Below, piece after piece: positions 1-9,914 of a stretch of 64,000 nucleotides of DNA. The position numbers and the translations under genes are program-made. The notes below the pieces were generated by a model. It made no database searches. It was not told the origin of the DNA and saw nothing but the letters and a program-made list of their open reading frames with translations. The stretch covers positions 682,001-746,000 of the forward strand of contig JAUPSS010000008.1 of the NCBI GenBank assembly GCA_040285825.1. Direction: 5' to 3'. This stretch comes from Eukaryota sp. TZLM1-RC (Eukaryota; Metamonada: BaSk clade). Positions within the stretch are counted from its first letter, which is position 1. Each line of letters begins with the position of its first letter.

Positions 1-744
1 AATTGTAACTAAAAGTGCTAATACTCACCACATAACTAATAGTTCCAAAATAAAATATTATCGATTCATCTTTTATTATAGTGTTCGTTCAAGTGTTTGT
101 AAAAAGTATAGTGTTGGTGAAAGAAGTGGTGTGGTGAAAGAAGTGGTGTGGTGAAAGAAGTGGTGTGGTGAAAGAGGATTTTATAATTATGTGGACAAAA
201 CGAAAGCCACTAATGAATTTCTATCAAAACGCACTTCTGGCTTTTGACCAATTCATGCAATTTTGATAGACGTTAAGCATACTTTAGTTCCATCACTATA
301 TGATATCTACTGAATTTTTCCAAAGATACAACTCTAAAAAGGTCTGTTTTCGAATGCAGAATTGAAGGTGATAAAAAAACAAAAAAAACATCATCCAACC
401 ACCTCCCAGTAGCAAAAAGGTCCAAGACTGTGTGACGAATTATCTCGTTCAAGGCAGTTGCCATTTGTCGTTTTTTCCTGGACAATATCGATCTCTATTA
501 CAGCAACATTGCTGATTTTACATACTGCACTTTCAAGAATGTTTTCTTAGAACATTGTTAACCTTACATTAATCGATGAATAATCCTTACATATATTTTG
601 AAGTATTTGATATCCAGTGCGAGAATTTGTTCTAAGTTCAAACATCTACAAATCCCGTTTGGGTTTTATGCTGTTGTGAATGTGTTATTTGAAGTAATTA
701 AATGCCAGATTAATATAAAACTTACTTGCATTGTATCTTTATCA
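1..744. other. upstream region without a supported gene
   Basis: AT-rich sequence before the cyclin start. I see no protein family in either strand. The only clear structure is a short tandem repeat near its left end, listed separately. The open frame leading into the cyclin lacks an ATG before position 745. Confidence 0.5.
117..176. repeat. 17-bp tandem repeat
   Basis: Three perfect head-to-tail copies of GTGAAAGAAGTGGTGTG are followed by a partial fourth copy. The array is purine-rich on this strand. No coding role is apparent. Confidence 0.9.
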
Positions 745-1611
745 ATGCACAATGAAGAGAACTTCTCTTCATTCGCATGTGCATTAGAGTTCATAATTAG
801 TCATACTTACTTCTTTCCAGAGCCCAATTACCTCAACTGTATTCAAAATGATGTCAATTTTACTGAATCAGTTCGAAGAACAATAATACATGCACTTCTA
901 GAACTTGGTAATGCTTATGAATTTCCTCCTTCTACTTGTGTGCTTGCTATCACTTACCTGGAACGATTTTTGTCTTGTGAACCAGTTCAGCTCGCCAATT
1001 TACAGCTATTTGCTTCAGCTTGCTTCCTTATCGCCGCTAAAGTCGACGAGGCAACATGTGGATATAAATGTCGCCTAGAAGACCTGGCTCAATTAGCCGG
1101 TAATTCTTTTGAACCTTTACAACTAATAGAGGCTGAAAGAATCATTCTCAATGCACTGGACCATCGTCTGCTCAATGTGTCTCTCATTACTTTGGTTGAT
1201 GTCTTATTAGGGTCAATTGCTTCGACAAGCACTATTCTAGAATTTAAGTTATCTATCACAGACCATCAAGAATTACTTTTATCAAACCTATGCTATTTTC
1301 TTATTGAGTTGAGTATTTCTGAGTACAACATCCTTGCCTGGCATCCCTGTTCTGTTTGCATTTCTTGTATTTACGTATCTTGTAGAATATTAGAAATGGA
1401 AGAAGTTGAGTTTATAATTAAAGATTGTTTTGACTATTTAATGGCATTTATTGATGTTGACTTTAATCCTGATGTTTTGCTATTGAATGGGCATGTTTAT
1501 AATCTGTTCTTGCGAAGTAAAAGCAAAGGAATGGTTCCAAATTTTTTAAAAGATCCAGTGCCGGGAACGGTCCACGAAAAAGATACACAAAAGGGATGCA
1601 GACTCATGTAG
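745..1611 (+). CDS. cyclin
   Basis: A 288-residue protein with a cyclin box. The central part carries the helix pattern of cyclins: LAITYLERFL, then a segment with FASACFLIAAKVDEA, then LEDLAQLAG and the ERIILNALDHRL helix that closes the first cyclin fold. Cyclins bind and activate cyclin-dependent kinases. A CDK gene lies about 8 kb downstream, with only mobile elements and a glycosyltransferase between them, but pairing of the two products is only inference. The frame stays open upstream of 745 without an ATG, so the methionine at 745 is taken as the start. I cannot assign the subtype (A, B, D or other). Confidence in the family is good. Confidence 0.8.
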   Translation: MHNEENFSSFACALEFIISHTYFFPEPNYLNCIQNDVNFTESVRRTIIHALLELGNAYEFPPSTCVLAITYLERFLSCEPVQLANLQLFASACFLIAAKVDEATCGYKCRLEDLAQLAGNSFEPLQLIEAERIILNALDHRLLNVSLITLVDVLLGSIASTSTILEFKLSITDHQELLLSNLCYFLIELSISEYNILAWHPCSVCISCIYVSCRILEMEEVEFIIKDCFDYLMAFIDVDFNPDVLLLNGHVYNLFLRSKSKGMVPNFLKDPVPGTVHEKDTQKGCRLM

Positions 1612-1682
1612 TTGCAATGTATATTATTATTTTTAGTTTACCTAATTTATTTATTATTAATAATGTTTGGACTGTACTCTTC

Positions 1683-1960
1683 TTAATTGCTGTTGAGACG
1701 TTTATTTTGCATTAAAACTTTATCAAACTTTTTTTTCTTGTTATCGCTTTTTCCAATAGTGATGTTCAAACGACGGTTGTCACTCACATATCTTATCTTA
1801 TCATATGAGTTACCAATATGTGTTTTGAATTGAAGAGGATCAACAGGATTAAGTTTTGTTCTATGAGCCAAAGTGTCATTTGCAACATGTCAGTAGACAA
1901 AGTCAACAACAACTTTAGAGTTCTTAATTTAATATGATAATTTTTGATAATAATTGAGCA
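1683..1960 (-). mobile_element. LINE endonuclease-domain remnant
   Basis: On the minus strand the translation contains AHRTKLNPVDPLQFKTHI, which parallels VHRRKLNPV..LDFKAKEK in the well-preserved LINE copies of this window (for example 54148-55070). Upstream on the same strand, broken frames read like the rest of that endonuclease domain, including FVDTVFSEV and EDRGD. It is more diverged than the other copies and may be a further family. Frames are broken, so it is a dead fragment. Confidence 0.6.
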
Positions 1961-2399
1961 TCACCTCTGTCCTCAAAACCACAAAAATTGAATGACGGTG
2001 GTTGTTTTAGCAAAAACTCTTTGACACCAGAAATTCTTGTACTTCTTACCTCACTGAAAACAGTGTCTGCAAACACTCAATGTAAAGCAAAAAGATAAAT
2101 GCTCAAAATAGAAAAATTGAGAGCAAAACACGAGATGAGTTTTGCACCTTGGAATATCGACATTTGAAATTACATTTGAGGTCGCTTGCTCATCCAGATC
2201 AAAGAGATCGAGATTTGATACTCTATGAAAGTGCTGAGTGAATAGTAACGAATAGATTGATAAGAAGATTCATGGAAATTCTTGGTTCTCGGTGATTTGG
2301 TTATGAGGATCCCTAATGTTTTACATTTTGTCGACAATTATATAATTGATGTTCTATTTTTGACATTCCCTGGTTGTAACGAATTGGAGCAACATATTT

Positions 2400-3260
2400 T
2401 TAATTATAATTGATTAATCCCACTGTTTCAGAAGATACCGAGAACAGAACATTGCTTAGCAACATTTTTACAAACATCTGAATTAATTCAAGGCAAAACT
2501 GTCAATGATTTTTCTACCACTTTTATGGTAAAGAATCAGATTTAATATTTAATTCATTTGCTTTAAAATCATTTTCTGGTGTAAAACAAGGTGATCCTTT
2601 AGGCCCTCTATTGTTTTGTTTAGCTACTCACAAAATTTTAGATGTCATTAAGCAAAAATACCCTAATTTAAAAATAGTGGCTTATATGGATGAAATATCC
2701 CTGATTGGTTTATTTGATTTACGTATTGGTTGTTCAAGAAATGTCCAATTCATATGAAAATATTGGGCTTCATCTTAATGCGAGCAAATGTCTTCTGATT
2801 GGTTCTTCTCCTCGGGATCTTGTGATAAATGCTTCTGTTGTCCCTTTTACTAACTACACCAGGGATACTGTTAGATTTCTTGTTTGCTGGTTCGGAAATG
2901 TGCCTCAAAATAAGAATGAATTACAAACAATTTTGGAAAAATGAAAAATGCACTTGATTCAATTTCTTCCTTAGACAGAAAAACATATTAAATTTTTTAT
3001 GCTCAAAATTTGCTATACTGGGAGAATAGCCCACATTTTGAGAACCTCTGCTCCTGACATAATGTAAAAACAATACACAGTCGTTTAGATATTTATAAAC
3101 AGAGACTCTGAATAAAAAAAATTGCTGTCGATATTCGGTAGAGACTTTGACAAGTTTTTCTTCTGTAGTTTTAGTAAAAGGGTTATTAGCACCCCTACTG
3201 AAAACCCTTAACACACCCCTTATCAGATAAGCTGACAATCGAATCAACCATAACCCCCAT
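2400..3260 (+). mobile_element. LINE reverse-transcriptase remnant
   Basis: The plus strand encodes SGVKQGDPLGPLLFCLATH followed by VAYMDEISLIG, the reverse-transcriptase palm motifs of non-LTR retrotransposons. The catalytic YxDD box is changed to YMDE. A thumb-like stretch follows, with NIGLHLNASKCLLIGSS and LVCWFGN. The reading frame is broken several times. It lies head to head with the endonuclease remnant to its left, so the two are not one simple copy. Confidence 0.75.
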
Positions 3261-3269
3261 AAATGAATT

Positions 3270-3589
3270 GGTAATTAAACAACCAAAATATCAAACGTTC
3301 AAAATACATTAGTTGTAAAAATATAGTTTCCTGTTGTCAACAAGCAGTCAACCACCAACTACTGCCATCTCCGAAATGTTCATAATGACGTTGGAATTGA
3401 TAAAATTAAAGGAAAACAATCGCATAAACGTATTAATGAAATGAATAATAGATTTGAAAGAAACCAAACCAGATAATTCACCGGTGGTCAACTTATTCAA
3501 AGTACTGTAAGTTATCAAAAATTCCTATTAGGTTATTTGGAGTAGAGCAGTTTCAAATGATGTGGACAACTCAAAATACAAGCCTACCC
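3270..3589. other. region with nothing recognised
   Basis: AT-rich, without an open frame of interest. It may include decayed LINE 3' sequence on its left side. I see no RNA gene or regulatory structure that I can support. Confidence 0.4.
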
Positions 3590-3993
3590 CAGTAAAAAAC
3601 AGAATTGCTAATGTCAAACAAATTCTGAGGTGTTGAATTACTTATATTGCAGTTTTCTAAACAAAAAACAGGATCATTAGAAACTAGCAAACTATTACTG
3701 GTAGATAAACGATCTACATCAACATAAAACAATATTCAATTTTGAACTAATGGCTTAAAAACGGTACCATTTAGTTTAGAAAGATTGCAATTGATGAATC
3801 CAAGGTTGGAAATGTTCAATTCAACATGACCAGAAGCTTGTGAACCTAATACATCAACATTGGTAAAGGTAACATCTGCATTGTTAATACCAACAAGAGT
3901 CTGGGACAAATGGCCAATAAGTGAGGCATTAGCCAAAGTAACCTCTGAATTATCAACAGTGAATAAAAAGAAAGTAAATGAACAAGTCACCAT
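3590..3993 (-). pseudogene. fragment of a repetitive beta-helix-type surface protein
   Basis: The minus strand reads through about 130 codons with one in-frame TGA. The translation is a regular series of short beta-type units rich in Asn, Ser and Thr, such as NSEVTLANASLIG, NNADVTFTNVDVLG and LEFINC-like turns (ISNLGFINCNLSKLNG, then CLENCNISNS). This resembles right-handed beta-helix or Pmp-like extracellular proteins found in large families in several protists. Both ends are lost and it is flanked by LINE debris, so I treat it as a gene fragment. The family assignment is inference from the repeat rhythm alone. Confidence 0.4.
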
Positions 3994-4159
3994 GGGGGTG
4001 GTGGATAGATGGTGTAAAAACCCCTAAACGGTCAGTAGCAAATAATGAGAAACCGTAAAAGAATGTATCGAATCGGGAGACGAAGTATTGGTAAAAATGG
4101 TAGGAAAAACAATTTAATTTTTTTTGACACGATTATTTGTTTTGAAACGCAAACAAAAC

Positions 4160-4840
4160 AACTAAGCAAAAAATTAGAACTCAATATCCTCTATACAGGC
4201 ATCAACATCATTAAACCTCTTCAGTTCGTGGTTCTCCTACTCTATTCCTAATTGTAACAGTGCTTTGGTTATCATTTCGGGAATTGCTTTAAGTATACCA
4301 AAAACAATTCTCTTGTGCCAGAAAATAAAGTTCAACTCTTTTCCTGCTCTTTCCTTTATTAAACATCTGAAACCTTCAAGAAATTTAATACCAGATATAC
4401 CAATGTTACCAAGGGCTCCTTGTACTTTTTATTTTGCTCTTGTCAGCAACGCAAAAGTGGAGTTTCATCTTGTTTAGCAAAATCAATTGCTGATTCTTTA
4501 CAAACATCAACAGTGACAACATCAACAACTTTGGTCACACCATCAGACCCAGGAGTAATTAAATCAGCACGGCGTTTTCCGCAAGTATTATTATTTTCCT
4601 TTTCAGGTGACAATTTACGCACAAGTGCTTCAACAAAAGCTTGAATATGGTGGCTTTTGCACATGGCATACAGTTGGTCTCTAACAGCTTCATGAACAAC
4701 TGAGCGATATGTAGTATTAAATTTGCAATTGCCAGGCTAAGACGAACAGTAAAATCCAAGTTTTCAAAAACTTTTAATATCTTTTTCTGCAATTTGGCGT
4801 ATGCAAATCTTAAGGAAACCAAAGTTCTGAAAAACAAATG
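4160..4840 (-). mobile_element. LINE family C, decayed 3' part
   Basis: The minus strand encodes CKSHHIQAFVEALVRKL, then GKRRADLITPGSDGV and VVDVVTVDVCKESAIDFAK. These match the intact family C copy at 40604-41512 (RRADLITPASDGV, VVDVVTVDVCKDSAIDF). This is the restriction-like endonuclease domain of a non-LTR retrotransposon. The left end matches the 3' end of family C, with DACIEDIEF-like coding. The frame shifts at least twice. Confidence 0.8.
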
Positions 4841-4891
4841 TGGAAGGTTTCAAAAAGTTGGGCAACATATTTTTTTGTATTATTAATTTTA

Positions 4892-4942
4892 GAGACTGAC
4901 TAAATCCAAAACTAGTTACAAAATTGACTAGTTACAAAATCA
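4892..4942 (+). repeat. MULE left terminal inverted repeat
   Basis: 51 bp, complementary to 7001-7051 with two mismatches. It contains the internally repeated string CTAGTTACAAAAT. Confidence 0.9.
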
Positions 4943-4979
4943 ATCTCGCTGCACTGTTTCCACGTCTGTTTGCCAACAC

Positions 4980-5671
4980 ATGACGTCACATCCCTCACTG
5001 TTAGAAACAATCCCTGCACCCCTACTCTCCTCCACCTGTCGTGATTCCCTTATCAATGCTATCAAGGCATGGGGTTTCCGAGAAGGCTTCGTCCTCTACA
5101 TCTCTGCCTCTACCAGTGATATCTTCACTTACCTCCATTGTACCCAAGGTCAGTTTTCTAGTGAAGTTCATTCGGTCCGTGATGAAATCTCTGCAGAAAC
5201 TCATGATTTTGTAGACTATTCTAAGTCAACAAAGCCAGATTGTACGTTCAGAGTTTATTTATCAATGGAGAACAGCATTTGGAAGGTCAAAAGTAGTGAC
5301 AGAACACATAACCATCCGAAACTCCCTAACCTATCAGGATATTCTGGATATTGGCTCTGGGGGGCCCAACAACATATGGAGGAATTACACTGATATTTTG
5401 TAATCCCGAGCAACAGAATGTTGAGGAAGAATCACAAGAGCAGTCAGAATATGATGTGGTGTTGAATGAACTGCATGTGCTTTCAGAAACCAGCAAGGTG
5501 ATGATTCTCCCAAAGTTGAAAGAACTTCTAGATATTGGCTTGAAAGGTCCACAACCACCTGTTGTTGCAACAAAGCGTACAAGAGATAGACCACCAGGAT
5601 CGAAGAATAAGCAAATTAGACAAAGGAGAGACCAATCGTTGTTTGAGCATGTAGAAGACAGTCATCAGTAG
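4980..5671 (+). pseudogene. MULE transposase remnant (N- and C-terminal parts)
   Basis: The first frame (4980-5393) has a region ending CTFRVYLSMENSIWKVKSSD followed by RTHNHPKL, the Cys...Trp...HNH pattern of the FAR1-type DNA-binding domain of MULE transposases. A second frame (5351-5671) ends in RDRPPGSKNKQIRQRRDQS and LFEH, as in the C-terminal tails of fungal-type MULE transposases. The DDE catalytic domain that should lie between them is absent. The stop codon TAG at 5669-5671 lies inside the target duplication of the hAT element inserted here. Confidence 0.65.
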
Positions 5672-5672
5672 T

Positions 5673-6961
5673 TAGGGTTGGGCACTGGGTTAACTTAGTC
5701 CGTTAACGTTCAACCAAACTAAGTTTTAGTGCACTAAAGACTGAAATTTCCTTAGTCTAGTTTTAGTTTCTGGTCTAAAATCTATTTATCCGTTGATGAA
5801 AAAAGTTATTGAATTTGTCAACAAAGCCAGATCATCATCAAATAACACAAATGTTCCACGAACTTCAAATGGGAAATTGGGAAGAAGAAAAATCTCTCAT
5901 CAACGATGTATCCACCAGGTGGAATTCTACTTATCTAATGATAAAAGTATATAAGGAACAAATCCGGCATGTGACGAACATTCTGGTTGAGAACAATAGA
6001 TTTAACTTAATTATACAACGAGAACGAGCTAGTTGTCCTGGACGATATTATCGGTCTCTTGAAGCTGTTTTATGACGCGACTGTCACTTTATCTGAGCAG
6101 AACAATCCGACTATTGCCCTGGTCTAAACCATTTTAGACCACTTAAATACACATTTGCTGAACTTTTATTCATCAAACTCCGCTGAATGGCTTGTCACAG
6201 CTGTGAACAGTATGTGTGACAAGTTTCAAAGTTATATTGTTTTGTTGTATGACTTCTCAGCTTATGCAGGCACAGTACTGGACCCACGTTTTAAAAGACC
6301 AGATGCGTCTTCGTTACTTCATAGAAGTGAGTTTGAAGTGCAGTTGAAATCGCTAGTGTCTCAAAAGCAGCAACAGGAGAATCAACAATCAAGAAATGTA
6401 TCTCAAAAGGTCTCTTTTCTTCAAAAGTTGCAACTCGAGAAAGGTATGAAATGTAGTGATGAACTGGAGAGGTACCTGAACGAAGGTCCCATCGATTGGT
6501 GTGAAAATCCAATTTTGTGGTGGAAAACCAATGAAAGTAGATTCCCTTCAGTAGCTTCCGCTGCAAAAGACCTTTTTGCTATACAGCCCACATCAGTACT
6601 TTGTGAACGAATGTTCTCGATTGCAGGAGATGTTGTTTCTGCCAAACGAAACAGATTGTCTGATGACATGGTTAGAAATCAATTGTGCCTAAAATCATGG
6701 TTGGAAAATGATTTTGATTTGAATATGGAATAATTATTTATTTGTCAGTATTTCTAATAGTAGTTTTTTTAATAAATTGTTTTTTGTTTTTTCATATTAG
6801 TCTTAGTTTAGTCCAAGTTAGTCCGAGCTTAGTTGAGCGTTAGTACACTAACATCAAGATTAGTTCAGCCTTAGTGCGACTAAGATGTGTATAATGTAGT
6901 TTTAGTGCAACTAAAGTACTTTGAAGTTTAGTGTTAGTACGTTAACTTTTGCCCAACCCTA
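5673..6961 (+). mobile_element. hAT DNA transposon, internally deleted
   Basis: The 1289-bp element has terminal inverted repeats TAGGGTTGGGCA and their complement, and a perfect 8-bp target duplication TCAGTAGT at 5665-5672 and 6962-6969. The subterminal regions carry many TTAGT-type motifs in both orientations, typical of hAT transposase binding sites. It encodes only the C-terminal part of a hAT transposase and must have been mobilised in trans, if at all. It is inserted at the end of a MULE transposase remnant. Confidence 0.92.
5809..6733 (+). pseudogene. hAT transposase, C-terminal part
   Basis: Two open frames cover the middle and the end of a hAT transposase. The first (5809-6075) has LINDVSTRWNSTYLMI, a conserved hAT block. 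The second (6155-6733) ends in the hAT dimerisation domain: WWKTNESRFPSVASAAKDLF, then SVLCERMFSIAGDVVSAKRN and RLSDDMVRNQLCLKSWL. The N-terminal BED finger and the first catalytic region are missing, and a frame break lies near 6075. The protein would be inactive. Confidence 0.85.
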
Positions 6962-7000
6962 TCAGTAGTCAACAGTAAAATGCTGTTTATAAGAAGAGAA

Positions 7001-7051
7001 TGATTTTGTATCTAGTCAATTTTGTAACTAGTTTTGGATTGAGTCAGTCTC
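7001..7051 (-). repeat. MULE right terminal inverted repeat
   Basis: 51 bp, complementary to 4892-4942 with two mismatches. It ends at the target duplication TAATTTTA. Confidence 0.9.
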
Positions 7052-8047
7052 TAATTTTATTAAAAACCTATAAATCAACATCTAAATAATCCATCTCTCC
7101 CAAAACAAAAACACTTGATACAACTCTCTCATAGTGAGATCCAAGAGAAAGCAAAGCATCAGAAACCGTCTTCAACATCCCCTCAAAAATAGAAAAAACA
7201 ATTCTATTTTGCCAAAACAATCTGTTGAAATTTCTGTTAGTTCTCCTCTTTACAATCATTTCAAAATCTACCAAAAAACGTATAGCCGTTGGAGCAGGTG
7301 CATCAAATAGAGAAAATACAAATGGAAACAAATTATATTTTGCATACTGTTGGCTGAACAATTTGGACAAAGGTTCATTGTATTTTTTGATTTTGAAATT
7401 TTCAGCATTTGCAAGCCTTTCATTTGAGACATTACAAGGATCAATAGACATTACATCCAATAAATTTTGTTGGATGGTTCCATCTAATCCAGGCAATATG
7501 ACATCACCTCTATTATTCTTATGAAAATCATCTTCAAAATCAAACAGTGTTGACAACAGAGTTTCCAAAAAGGATTCAATTGTATGAGACTTACACATAC
7601 AATATAATTAGTCTCTTACAACATTGTGAACCTTGCTTCTAAAAGTAATAAAATGTTTACAATTTAACAAATGAGTAAGTGTAATGTTCTGAGAACATTT
7701 ACAAATTAAATTACGAGGCAAATTATCAGGCCAGATAGAAGAGCAAAGTCCCATATTCAAAGTCCAGGCAGAATCAGTTACGAGAGTGCCATAAACTTGA
7801 GGAATGGTTGCTACTAAAGCAGAAGATGTACTATTGCACATATCTTGGTAAAAGATTTGCAAAAGCGGGATTCTTTTTCTTGGCCAAGCCAAGTCTAACA
7901 TCAAAATCAAAGCTTTCAAAAATTTTTGACAATTTTTGTAGGAAGCTTAATAGCAAAACTGCAAATTAAAGAGAGATCGATTTGGAATTTCTTGAATTGA
8001 TGGGGGAAACATTTGGTCCAAATTTGTGGTGGCAACATATTTCGACA

Positions 8048-9703
8048 ATGTCTTCTATACTTTTGTGCCATGGTTATCTCCTTGAAGGGTCTGGTAGTAA
8101 TCTCTGGACCAGATGTGTACTCAACTCTTTGGCAAAAAGCGGACGTGATGCACACATTTATTGTCAAGAACCACATCCCGAACTTTATGACTTCATCTCT
8201 GAAGCGTACATCTATGAAAATGGGGTCAAAAGATGTATCCTAAAACGTCCTTCTCTACACAATGGTCGAGTTGTTATGCACAAGGTAAAGTTGAGTCACC
8301 TTCCAGTATATGTTCAAGACTCTTATGAAGAGTTTCCTGCTGAGAACGTCCAACCTATCCCACAATGCAGTGATGACCAGCTTTCTAGTTACATTACCAC
8401 AAATGAACAAGTACTTTCCACAATTATTGCTGAAGTTCGTCCAACTTTTGTCATTGTCAACCATGTTGTTTTGCTCTCCGAGGCTGTGCGTAGAGCATGT
8501 GCCAGTTCACAAGTTGACTTTGCACTAATGCCCCATGGTTCTAGCTTGGAGTATGCTGTGAAGAAGGACTCACGAATGATGAAGATCTCCCATAATGTCA
8601 TGAACCAAGCCAAAGTGGTGTTGACCATTTCTGATGAGATTCAGGAACGTCTTTCTTCAGTATTTGGCAATAATTATACCAACAAGTTTGTTGGATTGCC
8701 ATTAGGAGTCGATGTTGCATCCTTCACCACTGTTCCTCTCTCTCAACGCTTCCAAGGTTATGCTCGGCTGAAGGATTCATTACAGCGATGGATTTCTGAT
8801 GAGTCTATTGTTGGTCGATCTTTGAACCAGAATATTAGAGTTGAACGTTCTCTTTCAGAAAAACTTGATTTAAAAAAGCTTCAACAACTTTGTTCTGAGT
8901 CCTGGTATCCTCGCAAAGGTCCCGATTCAGATGCCGTGGAAAAGCTAGATAGAATCAAATGGGATACTGACCAAGTCTTGCTGTTTGTGGGACGTTTGCT
9001 GAGTGGGAAAGGAATTGCCTGCCTACTTGCTGCTCTTCCCTTATTATGCCAGAAGATGGAACTACTTGATCCCTCTTCATCCACCCATCTGGTAGTTGTA
9101 GGACATGGTCCTTTCAGAGAAATTGCTGAGGCCTTACTATTTGCGTTGAAGACTCGTAATGAATCGTTGTTGGACAGTCTGGTCAAGCAAATTGCTTTCT
9201 TGGAAGGTGACAGTACTGATGAACCACTACCTGAGTTGGATTCTTTTTTCTTTGAACTCCGTAAAAACGAACAACTGGATGATTACTTTAATCAAGTTGA
9301 AAAGTTTGCCGACAATATCATCTTCCTGGGATATCTTACACACTCCTATTTGAGTCTACTCTACCCTCTCGTCAATTATTGTGTCTTTCCTTCTATAGTC
9401 AAGGAAGCAGGACCATTAGTGGCCCTTGAAGCAGTATCATGTGGAGTTTTGTTCCAAGGTGTCTATTATGCAGGCATGAAATCTACTATTGACCGTTTAT
9501 CCAATGTTTTGAATAGTGATGTTATTAATGCAATGAAGTTGTCCACTAATCGTACCCAAATTATTAATGACATTGTGGACAAATTTCCAATCCTCTTAAA
9601 AGAATCCACAAATGATCAGCTACGTTCAGTTCTTCGTCAGTTTGCAGAAGATAGACTTGATTGGAGTCATTGTGTTGGAATAATTTTGGAACAAATGCAA
9701 TAA
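8048..9703 (+). CDS. glycosyltransferase family 4 (GT-B fold)
   Basis: A 551-residue retaining glycosyltransferase. The N-terminal Rossmann domain begins SSILLCHGYLLEGSGSNLW with a Gly-rich loop. The C-terminal domain has LLFVGRLLSGKGIACLLAAL and the nucleotide-sugar binding EX7E motif in KEAGPLVALEAVSCG. MPHGSSLEYAVKKD and VLTISDEIQERL are typical of group 1 enzymes. Donor and acceptor cannot be told from sequence. There is no signal peptide or membrane segment, so it is probably cytosolic. The start is the ATG at 8048; the frame extends upstream only into LINE sequence. The style is close to bacterial or archaeal members, so lateral transfer is possible but unproven. A LINE insertion ends 5 bp before the ATG, replacing whatever promoter stood there. 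Confidence 0.85.
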   Translation: MSSILLCHGYLLEGSGSNLWTRCVLNSLAKSGRDAHIYCQEPHPELYDFISEAYIYENGVKRCILKRPSLHNGRVVMHKVKLSHLPVYVQDSYEEFPAENVQPIPQCSDDQLSSYITTNEQVLSTIIAEVRPTFVIVNHVVLLSEAVRRACASSQVDFALMPHGSSLEYAVKKDSRMMKISHNVMNQAKVVLTISDEIQERLSSVFGNNYTNKFVGLPLGVDVASFTTVPLSQRFQGYARLKDSLQRWISDESIVGRSLNQNIRVERSLSEKLDLKKLQQLCSESWYPRKGPDSDAVEKLDRIKWDTDQVLLFVGRLLSGKGIACLLAALPLLCQKMELLDPSSSTHLVVVGHGPFREIAEALLFALKTRNESLLDSLVKQIAFLEGDSTDEPLPELDSFFFELRKNEQLDDYFNQVEKFADNIIFLGYLTHSYLSLLYPLVNYCVFPSIVKEAGPLVALEAVSCGVLFQGVYYAGMKSTIDRLSNVLNSDVINAMKLSTNRTQIINDIVDKFPILLKESTNDQLRSVLRQFAEDRLDWSHCVGIILEQMQ

Positions 9704-9914
9704 GTTTATATTAGCTTTGTGACTAAACAATCTTGTACATGATATTTTTTGCCCAATTCCAATACCAATTCCTCTTTCAGAGCTGTTTGAAACTTTCTAC
9801 TTAAAAAGCAATCTGGAAGCAATTAGTCAAACAACAGAGACAAGACATGTAAAAATGAAAAGAAAACATAAAATTGGATGATGGAGATCTATATTTACAC
9901 ACACAAAACAAACA
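9704..9914. other. short intergenic region between convergent genes
   Basis: About 210 bp separate the glycosyltransferase stop from the CDK stop on the opposite strand. It must hold both 3' ends. I see no further feature. Confidence 0.5.

Larger units (their letters stand above)
4892..7051 (+). mobile_element. MULE (Mutator-like) DNA transposon, internally deleted, with nested hAT
   Basis: Terminal inverted repeats of 51 bp (4892-4942 and 7001-7051, two mismatches) begin GAGACTGACT. An 8-bp target duplication TAATTTTA flanks the element (4884-4891 and 7052-7059). Without the nested hAT and its duplication the element is about 860 bp, far below an autonomous MULE. The remaining coding sequence starts with a FAR1/WRKY-GCM1-type zinc-finger region and ends with a MULE-like C-terminus, so the catalytic core is deleted. 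It sits in the 3' untranslated part of a family A LINE. Confidence 0.85.
4873..8030 (-). mobile_element. LINE family A, 5'-truncated, carrying a nested MULE and hAT
   Basis: The insertion is bounded by a perfect 12-bp target duplication GGCAACATATTT at 4861-4872 and 8031-8042. LINE sequence proper is 7052-8030 plus a short 3' tail at 4873-4891; the rest is a MULE inserted into the 3' untranslated part. The coding region on the minus strand has the zinc knuckle CKCSQNITLTHLLNC, then RGDVILPGLDG, LDVMSIDPCN and KIKKYNEPLSK, the layout of a restriction-like endonuclease. It ends in EMDYLDVDL. The copy is broken by a few stops and lacks the reverse transcriptase. Its 5' end lies 5 bp before the start codon of the downstream glycosyltransferase. 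Confidence 0.88.

Noticed and set aside
598-744. Longer N-terminus for the cyclin
   Set aside because: The frame is open from 598, but there is no ATG before 745 and the extra residues look hydrophobic and unrelated to cyclins.
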